A stretch of 64,000 nucleotides of DNA, from NCBI RefSeq assembly GCF_030818485.1, contig NZ_JAUTAJ010000004.1, positions 2,335,001-2,399,000 on the forward strand. Reading direction: 5' to 3'. Positions within the stretch are counted from its first letter, which is position 1. Every line of letters begins with the position of its first letter. The translations under genes were made by a program, and so were the position numbers. The notes below the pieces were generated by a model that worked only from the letters and a program-made list of their open reading frames with translations, made no database searches and was not told the origin of the DNA. Positions 32,751-42,034 of this stretch are shown here, piece after piece. The DNA comes from Pseudoroseomonas cervicalis (GTDB taxonomy: Bacteria; Pseudomonadota; Alphaproteobacteria; Acetobacterales; Acetobacteraceae).

Positions 32751-33380
32751 TCACGGCCGCAGCAGCCCGTCGACGAAGCCGGGCAGCCAGGGCTGCCGGG
32801 CGCGCGCGCTGCGCGCCGCATGGATGATGGCGCGCACCGAATCGACGGTCTCGTGGAAGTCGTGGTTCACCAGGACATGGTCGAAATCGGCCCAGTGGCT
32901 GATCTCGTCGCGGGCGGCATGCATGCGGCGGGCAATCTCTTCGGCGGAATCCTGCCCACGGCCATGCAAGCGGCGTTCCAGCTCGGTCAGGCTCGGCGGC
33001 AGCAGGAAGACGCTGACCACATCGGCCGGCAGCGCCCGGCGCAGCAGCAGGTGCCCCTGCCAGTCGATGTCGAACATCACGTCGCGGCCTGCGGCCAGGG
33101 CCTGCTCCACCGGCGCGCGCGGCGTGCCGTAGCGGCGGCCGAAGACATGGGCGCTCTCCAGCATCTCGCCGGCCGCCTCCATCGCCTCGAACTCCGCCAT
33201 GCTCTTGAAGAAGTAGTGCACCCCTTCCTGCTCGCCGGGGCGGGCGGCGCGGGTGGTGGCGCTGACCGACAGGCGCAGCTCCTTCTCCCGCTCCAGCAGC
33301 GCGCGGCTGACCGAGGATTTGCCGGCGCCCGAAGGGGCGGAGAGGACCAGGCAGATGCCGCGTCGGGAGATCCGGTTCAT
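32751..33380 (-). CDS. gmk: guanylate kinase
   Basis: A 209-aa enzyme making GDP from GMP and ATP. The P-loop is SAPSGAGKSSV (14-24), followed by the GMP-binding SVSATTRAARPGEQEGVHYF and the FDIDWQGH block. The length is typical. The start overlaps the yicC stop (ATGA), so the two are translationally coupled, a common pairing. Confidence 0.97.
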   Translation of the reverse strand: MNRISRRGICLVLSAPSGAGKSSVSRALLEREKELRLSVSATTRAARPGEQEGVHYFFKSMAEFEAMEAAGEMLESAHVFGRRYGTPRAPVEQALAAGRDVMFDIDWQGHLLLRRALPADVVSVFLLPPSLTELERRLHGRGQDSAEEIARRMHAARDEISHWADFDHVLVNHDFHETVDSVRAIIHAARSARARQPWLPGFVDGLLRP

Positions 33381-34270
33381 TCGATGTTCGCCGCCTGCTC
33401 GCGCAGCCGCTCGATGGCGGCCTTGAGGTCCAGGGAATGCCGCGTCAGCGCGAGGCTGGCCGATTTGGCGCCCAGCGTATTGGCCTCGCGGCCGAATTCC
33501 TGGGCCAGGAATTCCAGCCGCCGCCCCACCGCCTCGCCCGATTCCAGCAGGGCGCGCGCCGCCTCGACATGCGCGCCGAGCCGGTCCAGCTCCTCCCGCA
33601 CATCGGATTTCTGGGCCAGCAGCGCCACCTCGACGGCCAGCCGCTCCTCCGGCACGCGGTGCTCGCCCTCCAGCAGCTCGGCCAGCGCCGCCGTCAGCCG
33701 GGCGCGATGCGCCGCGGGCTGGCTGGCGGCCTCGGCCAGGGCGGCCTCGCGCAGCGCGGCGATCTCGGCCAGCAGCGCGGCCAGGATGGCGTCCAGCTTC
33801 GCGCCCTCGGCATCGCGCGACTCGGCCAGCCCCGCCAGGGCCTGGGCATAGGCGGCGGCGAGGGCCGCCTGCTGCGCCTGCTCCTCCTCCTCGGGGGGTG
33901 CGGCGGTGGCGCTGCGCAGCACGCCCGGCATGGCCAGCACCGCCTCGGCCCGCGGCGGCGGGCAGCCCGGGATGCGCGCGGCGAGGTCGAGGGCCAGCGC
34001 CAGCGCCTGCTCCAGCGCCGCCGGGTCGGGGGTCAGGCGCGGCGCCCGGTCCTCCCGCTTCAGCGTCAGCGTGGCGGAGATGTTGCCGCGCTTGAAGCGC
34101 GCCGCCGTCGCCTCGCGCAGCGGCGCCTCCAGCCGGTCGAGGCCGGGGGGCAGGCGCAGCCGCACATCCAGCCCGCGCCCGTTGACGCTGCGCAATTCCC
34201 ACACGTAACCCGTGCCATCCGGCAGGGTGCCCGCCTGGCGGGCAAATCCGGTCATCGAGGAGAGAGCCAT
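33377..34270 (-). CDS. yicC: YicC family endoribonuclease
   Basis: A 297-aa protein: MALSSMTGFARQAG, YVWELRSVNGRGLDVRLRLP and the C-terminal QKSDVREELDRLGAHVEA with RRLEFLAQEFGREANTLG. E. coli YicC is reported as an endoribonuclease acting on structured RNA. It is coupled to gmk. Its start is only 39 bp from that of a divergent SDR gene, so its promoter must overlap that gene's start region. Confidence 0.95.
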   Translation of the reverse strand: MALSSMTGFARQAGTLPDGTGYVWELRSVNGRGLDVRLRLPPGLDRLEAPLREATAARFKRGNISATLTLKREDRAPRLTPDPAALEQALALALDLAARIPGCPPPRAEAVLAMPGVLRSATAAPPEEEEQAQQAALAAAYAQALAGLAESRDAEGAKLDAILAALLAEIAALREAALAEAASQPAAHRARLTAALAELLEGEHRVPEERLAVEVALLAQKSDVREELDRLGAHVEAARALLESGEAVGRRLEFLAQEFGREANTLGAKSASLALTRHSLDLKAAIERLREQAANIE

Positions 34271-34309
34271 GCCCGGCCTTCTCTTCCCCTCCGCTGCAGG
34301 ATGCAAGGC

Positions 34310-35098
34310 ATGGCGAACATTCCCTGGCGACGCATCGCCATCACCGGCGCCTCCTCCGGCCTCGGCCGCGCCCTGGCCGCAGCCTGTGCTGCCCCCGGCG
34401 TCACGCTGCACCTCGCCGGCCGCGATGCCGGGCGGCTGGAGGCCAGCGCCGAGACCTGCCGCGCCCGTGGCGCCACGGTGGCGGCCAGTGTGCTGGACGT
34501 GCGCAATGAGGCCGCCTGCGCCGCCTGGGTCGAAGGCATGGACGGGCTCGACCTGCTGATCGCCAATGCCGGGATCTCCGGTGGCACCGGCGGCGTGGCC
34601 GAGCCCGGGCCGCAGGTCCGCGCCATCTTCGACACCAATGTCCAGGGTGTGCTGAACACCGCCCTGCCGGCCCTGGAAAAAATGGCGGGGCAGGCGCCGG
34701 GGGCGGATGGGGTGCGCGGGCGGGTCGCCGTCATCGCCTCGGTCGCCGCCTTCGTCGCCGCGCCGGGCGCCGCCGCTTACTGCGCCAGCAAGGCCGCGGT
34801 GCAGCGTTGGGCCGAGGCGGCGGACGCCACCGAGCGCCATCGCGGGCTGCGGCTGCACGCCGTCTGCCCGGGCTATGTCCGCACGCCGATGACGGCGGTG
34901 AACACCTTCCCCATGCCCTTCATGCTCTCGCCCGAGGAGGCCGCGCGCCGCACCTTCGAGGGAATCCGGCGCGGGCGCACCCGCATCGCCTATCCCTTCC
35001 CGACCTATGCCATGGCGCGGCTGGCCGGCGCCCTGCCGCTCTCCTTCCGCGCTTTCGTCGCATCCCGGCTGCCGGCCAAGCCCGTGACCCAGGCTTGA
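34310..35098 (+). CDS. short-chain dehydrogenase/reductase
   Basis: A 262-aa NAD(P)-dependent oxidoreductase: the cofactor motif is TGASSGLG near residue 14, then IANAGISGG, and the catalytic Ser-Tyr-Lys in SVAAFVAAPGAAAYCASK. The C-terminal part (PFMLSPEEAARRTFEGIRRG) resembles SDRs acting on lipophilic substrates, but the substrate is unknown. It is on the plus strand between leftward yicC-gmk and leftward mltG, breaking an otherwise common gene order. A four-hairpin repeat begins at its stop codon. Confidence 0.88.
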   Translation: MANIPWRRIAITGASSGLGRALAAACAAPGVTLHLAGRDAGRLEASAETCRARGATVAASVLDVRNEAACAAWVEGMDGLDLLIANAGISGGTGGVAEPGPQVRAIFDTNVQGVLNTALPALEKMAGQAPGADGVRGRVAVIASVAAFVAAPGAAAYCASKAAVQRWAEAADATERHRGLRLHAVCPGYVRTPMTAVNTFPMPFMLSPEEAARRTFEGIRRGRTRIAYPFPTYAMARLAGALPLSFRAFVASRLPAKPVTQA

Positions 35099-35235
35099 GG
35101 GGGCTTTGCCCCCTCAAACTCCCCCGGCAGGGGACAGGGTCCCCTGCACCCGCCATCAGTTGTTGAGCTTAAACAAATGGGTTTCCAAAGGCCTCAGGCC
35201 TTTGGTGGGGAGTGAGAGGGGCAAAGCCCCTCTCA
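35095..35235 (-). repeat. four-hairpin module, copy in minus orientation
   Basis: Four hairpins lie between the SDR and mltG stops. On the minus strand they are TGAGAGGGGC/GCCCCTCTCA, CCAAAGGCC/GGCCTTTGG, CAGGGGAC/GTCCCCTG and TTGAGGGGGC/GCCCCCTCAA. The same four, in the same order, occur at 43997-44130 with altered but still paired stems. They could act as a two-way transcription barrier between convergent genes. Confidence 0.8.
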
Positions 35236-35242
35236 AAGCACC

Positions 35243-36220
35243 TCACTGCGTCGCCGGCTGGCTGCGCTGCCGCTCGATGGCGCGCCAGCGCGCCACGTTG
35301 CGGTTGTGCTCCTCCAGCGTGCGGGCGAAGGCGTGGCCGCCGCTGCCATCGGCCACGAAATACAGGTCCTCGGTGGCCATGGGCTGCAGCGTGGCGCGCA
35401 GCGAATCGAGCCCCGGGCTGGCGATCGGCCCCGGCGGCAGGCCGCGGATGCGGTAGGTGTTGAAAGGGTGGTCGCGGTCGAGGTCGGCGCGGCTGATCGG
35501 CCGCTCCAGCACCCCGCCATCGGCCGCCGCATAGGCGACCGTGGGGTCGGATTGCAGCATCATGCCGCGCTTCAGCCGGTTGATGAACACCCCCGCCACA
35601 TGGGCGCGCTCCTCCGGCTGGCCGGTCTCGCGCTCGACGATCGAGGCCAGCACCAGCGCCTCCCGGGCGGAGGCCAGCGGCAGCCCCTCGGCGCGCTCCT
35701 TCCACAGCCGCTCCAGCGCCTCGCGCATCGCCGTGCCGGCGCGGCGCACGATGGCGGCGCGGCTGTCGCCCCATTGATAGGCATAGGTCTCGGGCAGCAG
35801 CTCGCCCTCGCCGAAGGGCGGGGTGTCGCCGGTCAGCCCCTCGGCCTGGCCGATCAGCACTGCCATCTGCTTCGCCGTCAGCCCCTCGGGAATGGTCAGG
35901 CGGCGCTGCACCGGCCGCGCCGTGCGCAGCACCGTCAGCACGTCGCGCAGCGAGGCATGGGCGGGAAACAGATACTCGCCGGCACGCAGCGGCCCCTCCT
36001 CCCGCGTCAGCCAGACGGCGGCGGGGAAGGCGCGCGGCTCGGCCAGCACGCCGCGCTCGGCCAGCGTGCGGGCGATCTGCTCGGTGCCGCCGCGGGCGAT
36101 GACGATGGGGGTGGGCTGGGCCAGCGGCCCCGGGGCCAGATACTGCTCGCGCGCCCACCAGGCGCCGCCGGCGCCGGCGAGGATGAGCAGGGCCAGCAGC
36201 GCCAGGAGAAGCTTGCGCAT
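35243..36220 (-). CDS. mltG: endolytic murein transglycosylase MltG
   Basis: A 325-aa inner-membrane protein with an N-terminal membrane anchor (KLLLALLALLILAGAGGAWW) and a YceG domain. The catalytic Glu is in LASIVERETG (Glu196). Also visible are FINRLKRGMMLQSDPTVAYA and the closing HNRNVARWR. It cleaves nascent glycan strands and is thought to set their length. It follows the fab genes in the same direction after 174 bp, a common alphaproteobacterial arrangement. Confidence 0.95.
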   Translation of the reverse strand: MRKLLLALLALLILAGAGGAWWAREQYLAPGPLAQPTPIVIARGGTEQIARTLAERGVLAEPRAFPAAVWLTREEGPLRAGEYLFPAHASLRDVLTVLRTARPVQRRLTIPEGLTAKQMAVLIGQAEGLTGDTPPFGEGELLPETYAYQWGDSRAAIVRRAGTAMREALERLWKERAEGLPLASAREALVLASIVERETGQPEERAHVAGVFINRLKRGMMLQSDPTVAYAAADGGVLERPISRADLDRDHPFNTYRIRGLPPGPIASPGLDSLRATLQPMATEDLYFVADGSGGHAFARTLEEHNRNVARWRAIERQRSQPATQ

Positions 36221-36394
36221 CGTCGAGCCTTTGTCAGGGCCTGTGGGGGCCGGGGCAAGGGCCGGGCGGGCCCGGCGCGGCGGGTCTGCCAGTTCCCTCT
36301 CCGCCCTGCCCCCTCCGGGGCGGCAGAGATGGGAAGGGCCAGGGGAATTCGCAGCCCTGCGAATCCCCCTGGCCCGGTCACGCTTCCGAAAGGC

Positions 36395-37678
36395 TCAGGG
36401 CGCCTTCTGGAACAGGATGGAGGCGTTGGTGCCGCCGAAGCCGAAGCTGTTCGACAGCGCGATCTCGATCTTGCGCGGCTGCGCCTGCAGCGCCACGCGG
36501 TCGATCACGCTCTCCTTCGAGGGCTCGTGCAGGTTCAGCGTGGGCGGGGCCACCTGGTCGCGCAGCGCGAGCACCGAGAAGATGCCCTCCACCGCGCCGG
36601 CCGCGCCGAGCAGATGCCCGATCGCCGATTTGGTGGAGGACATGGCCAGGCCCTTGGCGGCATCGCCGAACAGCCGCTCCACCGCCTCCAGCTCCAGATC
36701 GTCGCCGAGCGGCGTCGAGGTGCCGTGGGCGTTGACGTACTGGATCTGCTCCGGGGTGATGCCGGCATCCCGCAGCGCCGCCTTCATGGCGCGGTAGGCA
36801 CCGTCATGGCCCTCGGCCGGGGCGGTGATGTGGTAGGCATCGCCCGACATGCCGTAGCCCAGCACCTCGGCATAGATCTTGGCGCCGCGCTGCTTGGCGT
36901 GCTCGTACTCCTCGAGCACGAGAACACCGGCGCCCTCGCCCATGACGAAGCCGTCGCGCCCGGCATCCCAGGGGCGGGAGCCCTCGGTCGGCCGGTCGTT
37001 GAAGCCGGTGGACAGGGCGCGGGCGGCGCAGAAGCCGGCCATGCCGATGTCGCAGATCGCGGCTTCCGCGCCGCCGGCCACCATCACATCGGCATCGCCG
37101 AGCGCGATGAGCCGCGCCGCGTCGCCCAGCGCATGCACGCCGGTCGCGCAGGCCGTCACCACCGCGTGGTTCGGGCCCTTGAAGCCGTAGCGGATCGAGA
37201 CATGGCCGGAGGCCAGGTTGATCAGCGCGGAGGGGATGAAGAAGGGCGACAGGCGGCGCGCCTTGCCCTGCGCCACCAGCTGGGCGTTCTCGGCGATCGC
37301 CGGCAGGCCGCCGATGCCGGAGCCGATCATCACGCCGGTGGCGTGCCGGTCGGCGTCCGATTCGGGCACCCAGCCGGAATCCTCGACCGCCTCCACCGCC
37401 GCCACAAGGGCGAGCTGGATGAAGCGGTCCATCTTCTTCTGGTCCTTGACCGGGATCCACTCGTTGAAGTCGAGCTTCCCCTCGGCCTTGGTCCCGGCAG
37501 GCACCTCGCCGGCGATCCGCGCCGGCAGGTCCTTGGCATCGAACAGGGTAATCGGGCCGATGCCGCTTTCACCCGCCAGCATCCGCTGCCACACATTCGC
37601 GACGCCGACGCCAAGCGGGCAGGCAATGCCCATCCCGGTGACGACGACGCGGCGCGGCGTCGTCAGAGAACCGAACAC
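36395..37678 (-). CDS. fabF: 3-oxoacyl-ACP synthase II
   Basis: A 427-aa condensing enzyme of type II fatty-acid synthesis. The active-site Cys is in VTACATGVHALG (Cys177), and the catalytic His residues are in NAHGTSTPLGD and KSAIGHLLGAAG. It extends acyl-ACP with malonyl-ACP. It lies 49 bp downstream of acpP and is probably co-transcribed. The length is normal. Confidence 0.97.
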   Translation of the reverse strand: MFGSLTTPRRVVVTGMGIACPLGVGVANVWQRMLAGESGIGPITLFDAKDLPARIAGEVPAGTKAEGKLDFNEWIPVKDQKKMDRFIQLALVAAVEAVEDSGWVPESDADRHATGVMIGSGIGGLPAIAENAQLVAQGKARRLSPFFIPSALINLASGHVSIRYGFKGPNHAVVTACATGVHALGDAARLIALGDADVMVAGGAEAAICDIGMAGFCAARALSTGFNDRPTEGSRPWDAGRDGFVMGEGAGVLVLEEYEHAKQRGAKIYAEVLGYGMSGDAYHITAPAEGHDGAYRAMKAALRDAGITPEQIQYVNAHGTSTPLGDDLELEAVERLFGDAAKGLAMSSTKSAIGHLLGAAGAVEGIFSVLALRDQVAPPTLNLHEPSKESVIDRVALQAQPRKIEIALSNSFGFGGTNASILFQKAP

Positions 37679-37727
37679 GCGTTATCTCCCCAAGGGCGCA
37701 CGCAAAGGGTGGCGCGGATGGAAGGCC

Positions 37728-37967
37728 TCAGGCGGCCTTCTGCGCCTCGATGTAGTCGATCGCGTCCTTGACGGTCGTGATCTTCTCGGCGGCATCGTCC
37801 GGGATCTCGACACCGAAGGCCTCTTCGAAGGCCATCACCAGCTCGACCGTGTCGAGGCTGTCGGCGCCCAGGTCGTCGATGAAGGAGGCGGTTTCGGTCA
37901 CCTTGGCCTCCTCGACGCCGAGGTGCTCGACAACGATCTTCTTCACCTTCTCGGCGGTATCGCTCAT
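37728..37967 (-). CDS. acpP: acyl carrier protein
   Basis: A 79-aa acidic helical carrier. The phosphopantetheine attachment Ser is in [16 protein letters not shown] (Ser37). It carries growing acyl chains between the fab enzymes. An AGGAGAG site precedes the ATG. The 181 bp between fabG and acpP contain a GC-rich inverted repeat and could hold a separate promoter, as expected for the abundant ACP. Confidence 0.98.
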   Translation of the reverse strand: MSDTAEKVKKIVVEHLGVEEAKVTETASFIDDLGADSLDTVELVMAFEEAFGVEIPDDAAEKITTVKDAIDYIEAQKAA

Positions 37968-38148
37968 CGCCCGAGTCTCTCCTGCTTGCAGACGCTTGCC
38001 GGCTGCCCTGCCGGGGACGATCCCCGGCCTCAGACCGCGCGGCATTAACATGGAAGCCGGCCGGGGAACAGGTTTCCCGGAAGGGTCACGCGGCGGGGAT
38101 TGCCCCGCGCCGCCGCTCCCCCACGGGTCCCTGCCCGGCCGACGCGCT

Positions 38149-38886
38149 TCAGGTCATCGCCATCCCGCCATTGACGTGGAGGGTCGCGCCCGTCACCCAA
38201 CCGGCCTCGTCCGATGCCAGATAGGCAACGGACGCGGCAATGTCATCGGCCTCGCCCATCCGGCCGAGGGGGATCCGCTCCATCAGCCGCGACTTCTGCT
38301 GCTCGTTCAGCGCATCGGTCATCGGCGTGCGGATGAAGCCCGGGGCCACCACGTTCACCGTGATGCCGCGGCTCGCCAGCTCCTGCGCCAGCGACTTGCT
38401 CATGCCGATCAGCCCGGCCTTGGCGGCGGCGTAGTTCGCCTGCCCCGGATTGCCGGTGGTGCCCACGATCGAGGCGATCGAGACGATGCGGCCCGAGCGG
38501 CGCTTCATCATCCCGCGCATCGCGGCGCGCGCCAGGCGGAAGGGGGCGGAGAGATCCACCTCCAGCACATCCGCCCAGTCCTTGTCGGACATGCGCATCG
38601 CCAGCCCGTCGCGGGTGAAGCCGGCATTGTTGACCAGGATGTCGAGCCGGCCGAGCTCGGCCTCCACCTTGTCGACCAGCGCCTGGGGCGCGGCCGGGTC
38701 GGAGAGGTTGGCGGGCGCCACCAGCGCGCCCTCGCCCAGCTCGGCCGCCAGCTCGGCCAGCACCGATTCGCGGGTGCCGGAAAGCGCGACCTTGGCGCCC
38801 TGCCGGTGCAGGGTGCGGGCGATGGCGGCGCCGATGCCACCCGTGGCGCCGGTCACCAGCGCCACCTTGCCGTCCAGTCGGAACAT
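38149..38886 (-). CDS. fabG: 3-oxoacyl-ACP reductase
   Basis: A 245-aa SDR-type reductase of fatty-acid synthesis: NADPH motif TGATGGIG near residue 12, [14 protein letters not shown], and the catalytic Ser and Tyr-Lys in [21 protein letters not shown]. The C-terminal [12 protein letters not shown] is typical. It starts 12 bp after fabD, so the two share a transcript. Confidence 0.97.
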   Translation of the reverse strand: MFRLDGKVALVTGATGGIGAAIARTLHRQGAKVALSGTRESVLAELAAELGEGALVAPANLSDPAAPQALVDKVEAELGRLDILVNNAGFTRDGLAMRMSDKDWADVLEVDLSAPFRLARAAMRGMMKRRSGRIVSIASIVGTTGNPGQANYAAAKAGLIGMSKSLAQELASRGITVNVVAPGFIRTPMTDALNEQQKSRLMERIPLGRMGEADDIAASVAYLASDEAGWVTGATLHVNGGMAMT

Positions 38887-38898
38887 CCGCGCCTCTCC

Positions 38899-39855
38899 TC
38901 AGAGCGTCTTCAGGAAGGCCTCGATCTCGGCGGGGGAGCCCACCGACATCGCCTGGGCCTCGGGGGCGAGGCGCTTCATCAGCCCGCTCAGCACCTTGCC
39001 GGCGCCGATCTCGATGAAGCGCTCGCAGCCCAGCTCGCGCATCGTGCCGATGCATTCGCGCCAGCGCACCGTGCCGGTCACCTGGCGCACCAGCAGCTCG
39101 CGGATCTCGGAGGGCTCGGTCGCCTTGGCGGCGGTGACATTGGCCACCACCGGCACCAGCGGCGGGCGCAGCTCGGCCAGCGCCAGCGCCTCGGCCATGG
39201 CATCCGCCGCCGGCGCCATCAGCGCGCAATGGAAGGGGGCAGAGACCGGCAGCAGCATGGCGCGCTTGATGCCGGCTTCCTTGGCCAGCGCCACCGCGCG
39301 CTCCACCGCGCCGCGATGGCCGGAGATCACCACCTGGCCGCCGCCATTGTCATTGGCGGCCTCGACCACCTCATGGCCGCCCTCGGGCGCCAGGGCGGCG
39401 CGCTCGCAGATCTCCTGCGCCTGGGCCATCTCGGCGCCGAGCAGCGCCGCCATGGCGCCCTGGCCGGCCGGCACCGCCTTCTGCATCGCCTCGCCGCGCA
39501 GCCGCAGCAGGCGCGCGGCCGTCGCCACGTCGAAGCTCTGCGCCGCCGCCAGCGCGCTGTATTCGCCGAGGCTGTGGCCGGCGACGACCGCGACCTTCGC
39601 CTTCAGGTCGAAGCCGCCTTCCTGCTCCAGCACCCGCATCACCGCCAGGCTCATGGCCATCAGCGCCGGCTGGGCGTTGGCGGTCAGCGTCAGCTCCTCG
39701 ATCGGGCCTTCGAACATCAGGCGCGAGAGGTTCTGCTTCAGCGTCTCGTCCACCGCCTCGAACACCTCGCGCGCGGGGGCGAAGGCCTCGGCCAGCTCGC
39801 GGCCCATGCCGACGGCCTGGCTGCCCTGGCCGGGGAAGACGAAGGCGATCGACAT
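38899..39855 (-). CDS. fabD: malonyl-CoA:ACP transacylase
   Basis: A 318-aa acyltransferase: FVFPGQGSQAVGMGRELAE at the start and the nucleophile elbow VAGHSLGEYSALA (Ser95). It loads malonyl groups onto ACP and is the first gene of the leftward fabD-fabG-acpP-fabF cluster. The upstream 432-bp region contains a TTGACA box. No FapR- or FabR-like operator is obvious. Confidence 0.97.
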   Translation of the reverse strand: MSIAFVFPGQGSQAVGMGRELAEAFAPAREVFEAVDETLKQNLSRLMFEGPIEELTLTANAQPALMAMSLAVMRVLEQEGGFDLKAKVAVVAGHSLGEYSALAAAQSFDVATAARLLRLRGEAMQKAVPAGQGAMAALLGAEMAQAQEICERAALAPEGGHEVVEAANDNGGGQVVISGHRGAVERAVALAKEAGIKRAMLLPVSAPFHCALMAPAADAMAEALALAELRPPLVPVVANVTAAKATEPSEIRELLVRQVTGTVRWRECIGTMRELGCERFIEIGAGKVLSGLMKRLAPEAQAMSVGSPAEIEAFLKTL

Positions 39856-39956
39856 GGTGGTGCCGGCTTTCCTCGATGATGCGGCGGCCCTGGGGCGGAC
39901 CTTCTGCGCTGGTGCGGTCCTGCCCGGGCGCCGATGGGGCGTCTCTGAGGGTCGGC

Positions 39957-39985
39957 GGGGTAACGGTCGGGAAACACCCTGTCAA
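39957..39985 (-). promoter_or_regulatory. candidate fabD promoter
   Basis: On the minus strand a perfect TTGACA is followed after 17 bp by TACCCC, a weak -10. The start codon is about 100 bp downstream. Confidence 0.45.
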
Positions 39986-40150
39986 CGCCGGAGCGTGCCG
40001 GGCACCCCGCCGGAGCGCGCCGGCGGGCCTCCGGCATCGCCGCAGCCGCCGCCAGGAGGGGGCCGGGCGGCGCCGCGCCACACCCCTCCCGCGCCCCGGC
40101 CCGCAGCCCCCGCCGCGGGCCGCCCCGCCTGCGGCGCATGGCCTTTTCCC

Positions 40151-40179
40151 TTGCCGCCCCCCGGAAAATATGGTTCTAG
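40151..40179 (+). promoter_or_regulatory. candidate promoter of the rpsF-rpsR-rplI operon
   Basis: TTGCCG, a 17-bp spacer with the only AT-rich patch of this region (GGAAAATATGG), and TTCTAG. The leader to rpsF would be about 100 nt, enough for an S6:S18-binding regulatory structure, which I could not confirm. Confidence 0.4.
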
Positions 40180-40287
40180 CCGCGCTCCCCTGCCGGGCGC
40201 GTGAGGCATCGCGCCCGGCTATGCCCGTTTGCACTGCCTGACATGGGTCAGGACCAGGCCGGGCTGAGACAGCCACAGGGAGATCCC

Positions 40288-40758
40288 ATGCCGCTGTACG
40301 AGACCGTGCTGATCGCACGCAACGACCTGACGCAGGCGCAGGTCGAGGCCATCGCCGACCAGGTCACCTCCGTCATCACCGAAGCCGGCGGCGAGGTGAA
40401 GAAGCGCGAGTACTGGGGCCTGCGTGGCCTGGCCTACCGCATCAAGAAGAACCGCAAGGGGCACTACATGCTCCTCGGCATCGACTGCCCCGTGGCGGCC
40501 GAGCAGGAGGTCGCGCGTCAGCTCGGCCTCAACGAGGACGTGCTGCGCCACATGACGCTGCGCATCGAGGCGATCGACGAGGCCCCCTCGGCGATCCTGG
40601 CCAAGCGTGGCGACGATCGCGAGCGCGATCGCGGCTTCCGCGGCCCGCGCCCGGCCGCCGGCCGCTTCTCGTCGGGCCGCCGCGAGCGGAACGACGACCG
40701 TGAAGAGTATCGCGCCCGTCCGCGTGACGAGGCCGAAACCGCTGGCGGCGAGGAGTAA
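40288..40758 (+). CDS. rpsF: 30S ribosomal protein S6
   Basis: A 156-aa ribosomal protein: MPLYETVLIARNDLTQAQVE, the conserved KREYWGLRGLAYRIKKNRKG, and a long charged C-terminal tail rich in Arg, Asp and Glu that is extended in many alphaproteobacteria. It binds S18 in the central domain of the 30S subunit. An AGGGAG site precedes the ATG. An in-frame extension upstream is rejected as it lacks family similarity. Confidence 0.97.
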   Translation: MPLYETVLIARNDLTQAQVEAIADQVTSVITEAGGEVKKREYWGLRGLAYRIKKNRKGHYMLLGIDCPVAAEQEVARQLGLNEDVLRHMTLRIEAIDEAPSAILAKRGDDRERDRGFRGPRPAAGRFSSGRRERNDDREEYRARPRDEAETAGGEE

Positions 40759-40764
40759 TCGATC

Positions 40765-41046
40765 ATGTCCGACACCAACACCGACGTGAACATCGCCGCC
40801 CGCCGCCCCGCCGTGGGCGCCCGCCGGCCGTTCTACCGCCGCCGCAAGTCCTGCCCCTTCTCCGGCCCGAACGCGCCGAAGATCGACTACAAGGACGTGC
40901 GCCTGCTCTCCCGCTTCCTGAGCGAGCGCGGCAAGATCGTCCCCTCCCGGATCACCGCCGTGTCGGGGAAGAAGCAGCGCGAGCTGGCCAACGCCATCAA
41001 GCGCGCCCGCTTCCTGGCCCTGCTGCCCTACGTCATCAACGACTGA
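40765..41046 (+). CDS. rpsR: 30S ribosomal protein S18
   Basis: A 93-aa protein with the S18 core: [20 protein letters not shown], the [20 protein letters not shown] block and [20 protein letters not shown]. One Cys remains in SCPF. It follows rpsF after 6 bp and forms the S6:S18 heterodimer with its product. Confidence 0.98.
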   Translation: MSDTNTDVNIAARRPAVGARRPFYRRRKSCPFSGPNAPKIDYKDVRLLSRFLSERGKIVPSRITAVSGKKQRELANAIKRARFLALLPYVIND

Positions 41047-41088
41047 CGGCAGCGGACGGGATCAGGACCTGAGACCAGGACCGGCATC

Positions 41089-42018
41089 GTGGCAACCGGA
41101 ACCCCCCGGAACGGCCTGACCGAGGACCCCCGCCTGCTGGCGGGCGTCGCGGCCGGGCTCGTCTCCGCCCTCACCGCCCTGGCCGCCTTCCGCGGCCTGC
41201 CGGGCGGCATGGGGCTGTTCTGGCTGTCGCCGCTGCCGCTGTTCCTGGCCGGATTGGGCTTCGGCAAATTCGCCGCCGGCCTGGCCGTGGCGATCGGCGG
41301 CGTCGCGCTGCTGCTGACCACGCCGGGCCTGCTGCCGCTGCTGTTCTGGCTGGCCCTCTATGGCGGGCCGGTGCTGCTGCTGCTGGCCATCGGCCTGCGG
41401 CAGGAGCCGGATGGCACGGCAAGGCTGGCGCTCGGCCCGTCGCTGGCGGTGCTGGGTCTCTGGCCGGCCGCGATGCTGCTGCTGGCCTCCTTCGCCGCCG
41501 GCGAAGGCGGGCTGGAGGGCATGCTGCGCGGCGCGGTGGAGACCGGCATGGCCCGCATGGGCGCCGAGGCCTCCGAGGCGATCCTGCAGCAGATCATCCG
41601 GCTGCAGGCGGCGGCGCTGTCGCTCTGGACCGCGCTGGTGCTGGTGGCCAATGCCGCCGGCGCGCAGGGTTTCCTGCTGCGCCGCGGCCTGGCCCTGGCG
41701 CCGGCCCCGGCCTGGCGCGCGGCGCGGCTGCCCGGCTGGTATCCGGCGCTGCCGGGCCTGGCGGGTGTGCTGTGGTGGATCGCCGAACCCTCGGCCGAGC
41801 TGCTGCCGCTGTCGCTCTGCCTGGTGCTGGCGGTGCCGCTGGTGCTGCAGGGCCTGGCCGCGATGCACACGCGTCTGGCGGGCTTCTCGGCCCGGCTGCC
41901 GCTGCTGATCCTGCTCTACGTCCTGATTCTCGTCTTCAGCCTGCCGGGCGCCCTGATCCTTGTGGCGCTCGGCCTCCTCGAACAGTACGGGCGCCGCAAC
42001 CCGCCCGCCAACATGTGA
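41089..42018 (+). CDS. DUF2232 family membrane protein
   Basis: A 309-aa very hydrophobic protein with about eight membrane segments, starting at GTG. The first segment ([19 protein letters not shown]) and the last ([20 protein letters not shown]) match the layout of DUF2232/YybS-like proteins, which are often encoded between rpsR and rplI. The function is unknown, though an envelope or transport role is plausible. It is co-oriented with short spacing, so it is probably in the ribosomal operon. Confidence 0.8.
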   Translation: MATGTPRNGLTEDPRLLAGVAAGLVSALTALAAFRGLPGGMGLFWLSPLPLFLAGLGFGKFAAGLAVAIGGVALLLTTPGLLPLLFWLALYGGPVLLLLAIGLRQEPDGTARLALGPSLAVLGLWPAAMLLLASFAAGEGGLEGMLRGAVETGMARMGAEASEAILQQIIRLQAAALSLWTALVLVANAAGAQGFLLRRGLALAPAPAWRAARLPGWYPALPGLAGVLWWIAEPSAELLPLSLCLVLAVPLVLQGLAAMHTRLAGFSARLPLLILLYVLILVFSLPGALILVALGLLEQYGRRNPPANM

Positions 42019-42034
42019 GATCGGGGTTACACCG

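Larger units (their letters stand above)
39856..40287. other. divergent intergenic region between fabD and rpsF
   Basis: 432 bp without a supported gene. It carries the candidate fabD promoter (39957-39985) and the candidate rpsF promoter (40151-40179). The middle is very GC-rich with short inverted repeats. Small open frames here look like chance. Confidence 0.6.
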
